A DNA stretch of 64,000 bases from Dankookia rubra (GTDB taxonomy: Bacteria > Pseudomonadota > Alphaproteobacteria > Acetobacterales > Acetobacteraceae), in assembly GCF_004355005.1 (NCBI RefSeq), contig NZ_SMSJ01000003.1:186001-250000 (forward strand). The letters run 5' to 3'. Numbering within the stretch: the first letter of the stretch is position 1; each line of letters starts with the position of its first letter. Under the pieces are notes generated by a model. The model did no database searches and had not been told where the DNA came from. It saw only the letters and a list, made by a program, of their open reading frames with translations. The position numbers and the translations under genes were made by a program. Positions 59,528 through 64,000 of this stretch are shown here, piece by piece.

Positions 59528-59553
59528 GGCGGCGCGGCCGGACCGGCGCCGCC
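59528..59553. terminator. GC-rich inverted repeat between convergent genes (possible terminator)
   Basis: GGCGGCGC (59528-59535) and GCGCCGCC (59546-59553) form an 8-bp stem with a 10-base loop between the convergent stops of the acidic protein gene and the MFS gene. No T-tract; moderate candidate for bidirectional termination. Confidence 0.4.
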
Positions 59554-59587
59554 CCGGTGCCCCAAGGGCAGCCGGGACGGCGCCTGG

Positions 59588-60919
59588 TCAGTGCGCCAGC
59601 GCCTCCTTGCTGCGGCTGGCGGCGGTTTCCAGGTGCGTGCTGACCTTCAGCGTCAGCGCCACCAGCCCGCCGACCAGGGTGCAGCCGCCGAGCACCAGCA
59701 GCCCGGCGGTGAAATTACCCGTGAGGTCGCGCAGGTAGCCCATCAGGTAGGGCCCGGCGAAGCCCGAGAGGTTGCCGAGCGCATTGATCGCGGCGATGCC
59801 GGCCGCCGCCGAGGTGCCGGTAAGGAAGGCGCTCGGGATCGGCCAGAGCAGCGGCGGCGTGGCGGAGACGCCGATCTGGCTGAGGCAGAGCAGGCCGAGC
59901 ACGAGATAGGGCGAGGAGGCCAGCCCGGCGCCCGCGACGCCGACCGCGGCCAGGATCATGGCGAAGCAGACATGCTCCCGCCGCTTCAGCGTGCGGTCGG
60001 AATTGCGGCCCAGCAGCACCATGCCGACAGCGCCGAAGACGAAGGGCAGGGCGGCCAGGAAGCCGGTCTGGACGTTGCTGGCGCCGAAGCCCTTGACGAT
60101 GGTCGGCAGGAAGAAGGCGACGCCGTAGCTGGCGGCGTTCAGGCAGAAATAGACGAAGGCGCAGGCCAACACGCGCGGATCGCTGAGCGACTTGAGGATG
60201 CCGAAATGCTCGGCGTCCTGCTTGTGCCTGTGTTCCGCGTCCAGCCGGTCCTGCAGCCAGCTCCGCTCCGGCTCGCTGAGCCAGGTCGCCTGCGCCGGCC
60301 GGTCGGTCAGGTAGAAGACCACGCCGAGCGCCATCAGGATCGAGGGAATTGCCTCGATGATGAAGAGCCATTGCCAGCCTTGCAGCCCGGCGCCCGAAAG
60401 GTTCAGCAGCGCCCCCGAGACCGGCGCCCCGAGGATCGAGGAGAAGGGGATGGCCAGCATGAACAGCGCCACCACGCGGGCGCGGTAGACCGAGGGAAAC
60501 CACAGCGTGAGATAGAAGATGATGCCGGGGAAGAACCCGGCTTCCGCCGCGCCGAGGATGAAGCGGAGGATGTAGAAGACCCATTCGGTCGAGAGGCCGG
60601 TCCAGGTCGCGATCGGCCCGATGAAGGCGAACATGCCGGAGACGAGGCCCCAGCTGAACATGATGCGGGCGATCCAGAGCCGCGCGCCGAAGCGGTCGAG
60701 CGCCAGGTTCGAAGGCACCTCGAGCAGGAAGTAGGAGATGAAGAAGAGCCCGGCGCCGAGCCCGTAGGCGGCTTCCGAGAGGCCGAGCGCGGCGTTCATC
60801 TGCAGCTTGGCGAAGCCGACATTCACCCGGTCCAGGTAGGCGACGAAGTAGCAGACGAATAGGAACGGCATCAGCCGCCACATCACCTTGCGGATCGTTG
60901 TTGTCTCGACGGCTTCCAT
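59588..60919 (-). CDS. MFS transporter, anion:cation symporter (ACS) family
   Basis: 443 residues, about 12 hydrophobic segments. The ACS signature is clear in the N-terminus: TIRKVMWRLMPFLFVCYFVAYLDRVNVGFAKLQMNAALGLSEAAYGLGAGLFFISYFLLEVPSNLALDRFGARLWIARI. RFILGAAEAGFFPGIIFYLTLWFP follows, and a charged cytoplasmic loop (about 190-245) splits the halves. ACS members carry tartrate, phthalate, galactonate and other organic anions with H+ or Na+. GGGAGGA lies before the ATG. Upstream are two strong hairpins and then a Bug gene on the same strand. Confidence 0.92.
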   Translation of the reverse strand: MEAVETTTIRKVMWRLMPFLFVCYFVAYLDRVNVGFAKLQMNAALGLSEAAYGLGAGLFFISYFLLEVPSNLALDRFGARLWIARIMFSWGLVSGMFAFIGPIATWTGLSTEWVFYILRFILGAAEAGFFPGIIFYLTLWFPSVYRARVVALFMLAIPFSSILGAPVSGALLNLSGAGLQGWQWLFIIEAIPSILMALGVVFYLTDRPAQATWLSEPERSWLQDRLDAEHRHKQDAEHFGILKSLSDPRVLACAFVYFCLNAASYGVAFFLPTIVKGFGASNVQTGFLAALPFVFGAVGMVLLGRNSDRTLKRREHVCFAMILAAVGVAGAGLASSPYLVLGLLCLSQIGVSATPPLLWPIPSAFLTGTSAAAGIAAINALGNLSGFAGPYLMGYLRDLTGNFTAGLLVLGGCTLVGGLVALTLKVSTHLETAASRSKEALAH

Positions 60920-60965
60920 GGCGCCGTGTCCTCCCGTGCTGAAATGGCCGCGATGGAGCGCGGCC

Positions 60966-61009
60966 GGCCCGCGGCGGTTGCCGCGGGCCCGGGCGCCCGA
61001 TCCGGGCGC
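60966..61009 (-). terminator. Tandem strong hairpins between a Bug gene and the MFS gene
   Basis: Two perfect inverted repeats stand back to back: a 10-bp stem (GGCCCGCGGC 60966-60975, GCCGCGGGCC 60980-60989, 4-base loop) and a 7-bp stem (GCGCCCG 60993-60999, CGGGCGC 61003-61009, 3-base loop). They lie downstream of the Bug stop and upstream of the MFS start. No U-tract; could terminate the Bug transcript or act as a 5' element of the MFS mRNA. Confidence 0.45.
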
Positions 61010-61090
61010 GCCTTATAGCGGCCTCGAGCGGGAGGGCCAGATGGACGGGGCGGCGCGGCGCATGTCGATCCCGTCATGCGCCGCGGCCGG

Positions 61091-62056
61091 CTATTCCGAT
61101 TTCACGCCGGAAGCCGCCACCACCTGCCGCCAGGTCTCCGACTGCTCGCGCAGCAGCGCGGCGAAATCCGCCTGCGAGGTCCAGGTCGCCTCGGCCCCCT
61201 GCGCCGCCAGCCCGTCGCGCACCGAAGCCGTCTCGCTCGCCGCCTTCAGCGCCTCCGTCACCCGCTGGGTGACCGCCGCCGGCAGCCCGCGTGGCGCGAC
61301 GGTGCAGTACCAGTTCTCCGCCAGAAGCTTGGGGAAGCCGTATTCCACCGTGGTGCGCAGTTCGGGCAGGGACGGGCTGCGCTGCCGTGCCGCCAGCGCC
61401 AGCGGCACCAGCGCCCCGGCCTTGATATGCGGCAGGATCACCGGCAGGTCGGCGAAGAGCAGCTGCACCTGGCCGGCAACCAGGTCGGTCACCGCCGGCG
61501 CCGCGCCGCGATAGGGCACCACCTCGACCTGCGCGCCGGTCTGCTGGCGGAAGAGATGCGCGGTGAGGTGGCTGATCCCGGCCGCGCCGGCGGTGGCGAT
61601 GTTGAGCGTGCCCGGTCGGCGCTTCGCCAGCTCCAGCAGCTCCGGCAGGGTCTTCACGCCGAGGCCGGGCGTGGCCACCAGCGCCTCCGGCACCGTCGCC
61701 ACCACGCTCAGCAGCGTCACGTCCTCCGGCACGCGGTAGGGCATGCTCGGCTGGGTATGCGGCGCGATCACCAGCGATCCGCCATCGATGGTACCGAGTG
61801 TATAGCCATCCGGCGGCGACTTCAGCACGTAGTCGGCGCCGATCACTCCGGAGCCGCCGGCGCGGTTCTCCACCAGCACGCTCTGGCCAAGCGCGGCGCC
61901 GAGCGCCGGGGCGTAGAGCCGGGCGATGATGTCGTTCGGCCCGCCGGGCGGGTAGGGGACGACGGTGCGGACCGGGCGGTTCGGCCAGGCGCCCTGGGCC
62001 AGGGCGGGTACCGCGGGCAAGGCCGCGAGGGCGCCGAGGAAATCGCGTCGCTGCAT
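61091..62056 (-). CDS. Bug-family (TctC) substrate-binding protein
   Basis: 321 residues. Signal peptide (QRRDFLGALAALPAVPALAQ), then RPVRTVVPYPPGGPNDIIARLYAP and VLVENRAGGSGVIGADYVLKSPPDGYTLG. It lies 14 bases downstream of the next Bug gene on the same strand, so two different solute receptors are co-transcribed. Neither has tctAB adjacent. The ATG has AAGGA about 10 bases upstream. Confidence 0.93.
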   Translation of the reverse strand: MQRRDFLGALAALPAVPALAQGAWPNRPVRTVVPYPPGGPNDIIARLYAPALGAALGQSVLVENRAGGSGVIGADYVLKSPPDGYTLGTIDGGSLVIAPHTQPSMPYRVPEDVTLLSVVATVPEALVATPGLGVKTLPELLELAKRRPGTLNIATAGAAGISHLTAHLFRQQTGAQVEVVPYRGAAPAVTDLVAGQVQLLFADLPVILPHIKAGALVPLALAARQRSPSLPELRTTVEYGFPKLLAENWYCTVAPRGLPAAVTQRVTEALKAASETASVRDGLAAQGAEATWTSQADFAALLREQSETWRQVVAASGVKSE

Positions 62057-62070
62057 CGGAGGCGTGTCCT

Positions 62071-63009
62071 TCAATCGAGCCGGATGTCGAGCTGCTTCAG
62101 CAGCGCCGGCCATTGCGCCTGGTCGCGATCGAGCTGGGCGCGGAAGCCGGCCGCGCCGGTGCCGGCCTGCAGCCCCGCCGCGGCGAGGCGCGCCGCGACC
62201 TCGGGCGCCGCCATGGCCTGCAGGATGGCGGCTTCCAGCGCCGCGCGACGCTCCGCCGGAACGCCGGTCGGCGCCAGCACGCCGTACCAGTTCTCCATCA
62301 CCAGCGATGGCTGGCCCTGTTCCGGCGCGGTCGCCACATCGGGCAGCAGCGGCGTGCGGGCGCTGCCGAAGACGCCTAGCGCGCGCATCTTCCCCGCCGT
62401 CACCTGCGGCAGCAGCACCGGCGTGTCGGCGATCATCAGGTCGATGTTGCCGGCGAGGAAATCTGCGACCGCCGGACCGGCGCCGCGGTAGGGCACGTGG
62501 GTCATCGGCAGGCCGGTCGCCAGCCGCACCATCTCCCCGGCGATGTGCATCGTCGTGCCCGGCCCGGCCGAGCCATAGGTCAGCGGCCGGCCCAGCTTCC
62601 GCTGCGCCGCGGCCAGGCCGCCCAGCGTCTCCGCCAGCGCCGGCTGCACCACCAGCAGGCTCGGCACCCGGCCGAACAGCGCCACCGGCTCGAAGTCGCG
62701 TGCGGGGTCGTAGGGCAGCTTCGGCTGCAGCGAGGCGCCGAGCACCACGACGCCGAGCGATCCCACCAGCAGGGTCTGCCCATCCGGCGCCGACTTGGCG
62801 ACGATCTCGCTGGCCAGCACGCCGCCGGCGCCGCCGCGGTTGTCCACCACCACCGGCTGGCCCAGCGCCTGCGCCATCCCCGGCGCGACCAGCCGGGCGA
62901 GCTGGTCGGCTGGCCCGCCGGCCGCGAAGGGAATGACCAGCCGGACGCCTTGCGCCGAGGCCGCCCCGGCCGAAAGCCACAGGGCCAGTGCCGCCAGAAT
63001 GGCGCGCAT
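62071..63009 (-). CDS. Bug-family (TctC) substrate-binding protein
   Basis: 312 residues. Signal peptide MRAILAALALWLSAGAASAQ without twin Arg, then GVRLVIPFAAGGPADQLARLVAP and VVDNRGGAGGVLASEIVAKSAPDGQTLLVG. GGAGGAGA about 5 bases upstream selects this ATG; an earlier in-frame Met would put the start inside upstream non-coding sequence. Divergent from the chromate-transporter gene, with about 130 bases between. Distinct from its tandem partner in both loops, so probably a different ligand. Confidence 0.93.
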   Translation of the reverse strand: MRAILAALALWLSAGAASAQGVRLVIPFAAGGPADQLARLVAPGMAQALGQPVVVDNRGGAGGVLASEIVAKSAPDGQTLLVGSLGVVVLGASLQPKLPYDPARDFEPVALFGRVPSLLVVQPALAETLGGLAAAQRKLGRPLTYGSAGPGTTMHIAGEMVRLATGLPMTHVPYRGAGPAVADFLAGNIDLMIADTPVLLPQVTAGKMRALGVFGSARTPLLPDVATAPEQGQPSLVMENWYGVLAPTGVPAERRAALEAAILQAMAAPEVAARLAAAGLQAGTGAAGFRAQLDRDQAQWPALLKQLDIRLD

Positions 63010-63137
63010 GGCGTCTCCTCCGTCGTTGCTTGCGACGCATGATGATACGCAAGCCGGCGCGCCGCCAAGGGCCGGCACCCTCGACAGCGGCGCGGCGGCG
63101 CGGGACAAGCGGGCAGCAGCAGGACGAGACTCCCCGG

Positions 63138-63692
63138 GTGCCCGATACGCAGCGGCCGCAGGCGACGCTCGGCGCGATCCTCCGCGTTTTCACCACGCTC
63201 GGCATGGCCAGCTTCGGCGGCGGCCTGCCCGGCTGGATGCACCGCGAGATCGTGCAGAAGCGCGACTGGATGTCGGAGGAGAGCTTCCTCGCCGGCATCG
63301 CCCTGGGCCAGGTCCTGCCGGGGCCAAACAGCGTCAACCTCGCGCTCTACATCGGCCAGCAATTGCGGGGATGGCCGGGGGCGGCATTGGCCTTCCTCGG
63401 CATCCTCGGCCCGCCCTTCCTCTTCATCCTCGGCCTGGCGCTGCTCTATGTCTGGGGCGGCAACCTGGCCGGGCTCGGCGTGGTGCTGGGCGGCGTCGCG
63501 GTGGCTGGGCTGGCCAACTCGCTGACCGTCGGGCTGCGCACCGCGTGGCGGATGCGCGGGCTCTGGCCCTGGGCTATCGCCGGCGCGACCTTCATCGCGG
63601 TCGGGCTGCTGCGGCTGCCGATGATTCCGGTGGTGCTGGTGCTCGGCCCGGCCAGCGTCGGCCTTGCCTGGTGGAGCGCGCGGCATGCCTGA
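63138..63692 (+). CDS. chrA: Chromate transporter, N-terminal-type half (CHR domain)
   Basis: 184-residue single-domain CHR-family membrane protein. LGAILRVFTTLGMASFGGGLPGWMHREIVQKRDWMSEESFLAGIALGQVLPGPNSVNLALYIGQQLRGWPG is the CHR signature with FGGG and LPGP motifs; four or five hydrophobic segments follow. In this short-chain type, two half-size proteins encoded by adjacent genes together replace the long ChrA. It transports chromate or a related oxyanion. The GTG at 63138 is the start supported by homology; codons upstream fall in the divergent promoter. Overlaps the next gene by 8 bases. Confidence 0.88.
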   Translation: MPDTQRPQATLGAILRVFTTLGMASFGGGLPGWMHREIVQKRDWMSEESFLAGIALGQVLPGPNSVNLALYIGQQLRGWPGAALAFLGILGPPFLFILGLALLYVWGGNLAGLGVVLGGVAVAGLANSLTVGLRTAWRMRGLWPWAIAGATFIAVGLLRLPMIPVVLVLGPASVGLAWWSARHA

Positions 63693-64000
63693 CCGGCTGC
63701 TCGCGCTGTTCCTGGTCTTCGCGCCGCTTTCGTTGGTCTCGCTGGGTGGTGGACCCTCGATCTTCGCCGAGATGCAGCGCCAGGCGGTGGAGGTGCACCA
63801 CTGGATGACCCCGCAGGAGTTCACTGAGCTTTTCGCCATCTCGCGTGCCGCGCCGGGGCCTGGCTCACTGATAAGTGCGCTGGTCGGCTGGCAGGCGGCA
63901 GGCTTCGCCGGGGCGCTGGCCGCGGCGCTCGGGCTCTATGGACCGTCCTCCCTGATGATGCTCGCGGTCGGGCACTGGTGGCGGCGGCGCGGCGATAGCC
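63685..64000 (+). CDS. Chromate transporter, second half (truncated by window end)
   Basis: At least 105 residues, running off the window. It starts at the ATG overlapping the end of the first CHR gene. PDRLLALFLVFAPLSLVSLGGGPSIFAEMQRQAVEVHHWMTPQEFTELFAISRAAPGPGSLISALVGWQAAGFAG is the complementary CHR domain with GGGPSI and APGPGS motifs. Paired with the upstream half it should form the two-component short-chain chromate transporter. The remainder lies to the right. Confidence 0.85.
   Translation, partial: MPDRLLALFLVFAPLSLVSLGGGPSIFAEMQRQAVEVHHWMTPQEFTELFAISRAAPGPGSLISALVGWQAAGFAGALAAALGLYGPSSLMMLAVGHWWRRRGDS

Noticed and set aside
1-64000. tRNA, rRNA, CRISPR array, IS element, prophage or attachment site
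   Set aside because: I looked for cloverleaf-like stems, spaced direct repeats, transposase or integrase motifs and found none that could be supported.

Overview
This 64 kb window reads as chromosome of a very GC-rich alphaproteobacterium (clearly above 65 % G+C by eye), most likely an Acetobacteraceae of the Roseomonas type. The grounds are the codon bias, the xthA / HesB-type Fe-S carrier / dgt neighbourhood, and six solitary Bug-type (TctC) periplasmic binding proteins. I saw no rRNA, tRNA, CRISPR array, integrase or insertion sequence. Nothing suggests a recent mobile island. The taxonomic call is an inference.

Layout: 1-12.2 kb is mostly housekeeping: the end of valS, a Bug protein, ilvD, two tiny lipoproteins, xthA, an ErpA-like Fe-S carrier, dgt, a hybrid sensor kinase, a YidB-family protein, a MOSC protein and an MmgE/PrpD protein. 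12.3-25.9 kb is one compact minus-strand efflux operon. It runs ECF sigma factor, membrane anti-sigma-like protein, CpxP-like metal-sensor protein, NodT-type outer-membrane factor, MdtA-like adaptor, one MdtB-like RND pump and two MdtC-like RND pumps. Most junctions overlap or nearly touch. 26.0-33.2 kb is a minus-strand polysaccharide operon: ExoY-like sugar transferase, Wzx-like flippase, two GT4 and two GT2 glycosyltransferases, and a YdcF/ElyC-family protein. An unlisted 44-residue membrane protein lies divergently at its head.

33.6-43.2 kb is mixed metabolism: a helix-turn-helix regulator fused to a periplasmic-binding-protein fold, divergent from an orphan tungstate-binding TupA; an LhgO-like oxidoreductase; and an acyl-CoA set (crotonase, HMG-CoA-lyase-like enzyme, CaiB-type CoA-transferase). 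An SDR and an MFS transporter follow. 43.2-48.2 kb is a second glycan locus: a coiled-coil protein of unknown function divergent from glycosyltransferase, unknown protein and glycosyltransferase. The last gene carries an apparent one-base frameshift. 48.3-64 kb is catabolic: succinate-semialdehyde dehydrogenase with its Shine-Dalgarno sequence in a hairpin loop, an SDR with an orphan ModA-like protein, a histidine phosphatase, a TauD-type dioxygenase, a mandelate racemase/muconate lactonizing-type enzyme, a BenE-type benzoate transporter, five Bug proteins, an ACS-type MFS carrier and a split chromate transporter that runs off the right edge.

The features most worth following up are the sigma-headed efflux operon with three RND pumps, the HTH-PBP/TupA pair without a transporter, the second glycan locus with two unknown proteins, the Shine-Dalgarno-in-loop hairpin, and the small membrane protein at 33536-33670.
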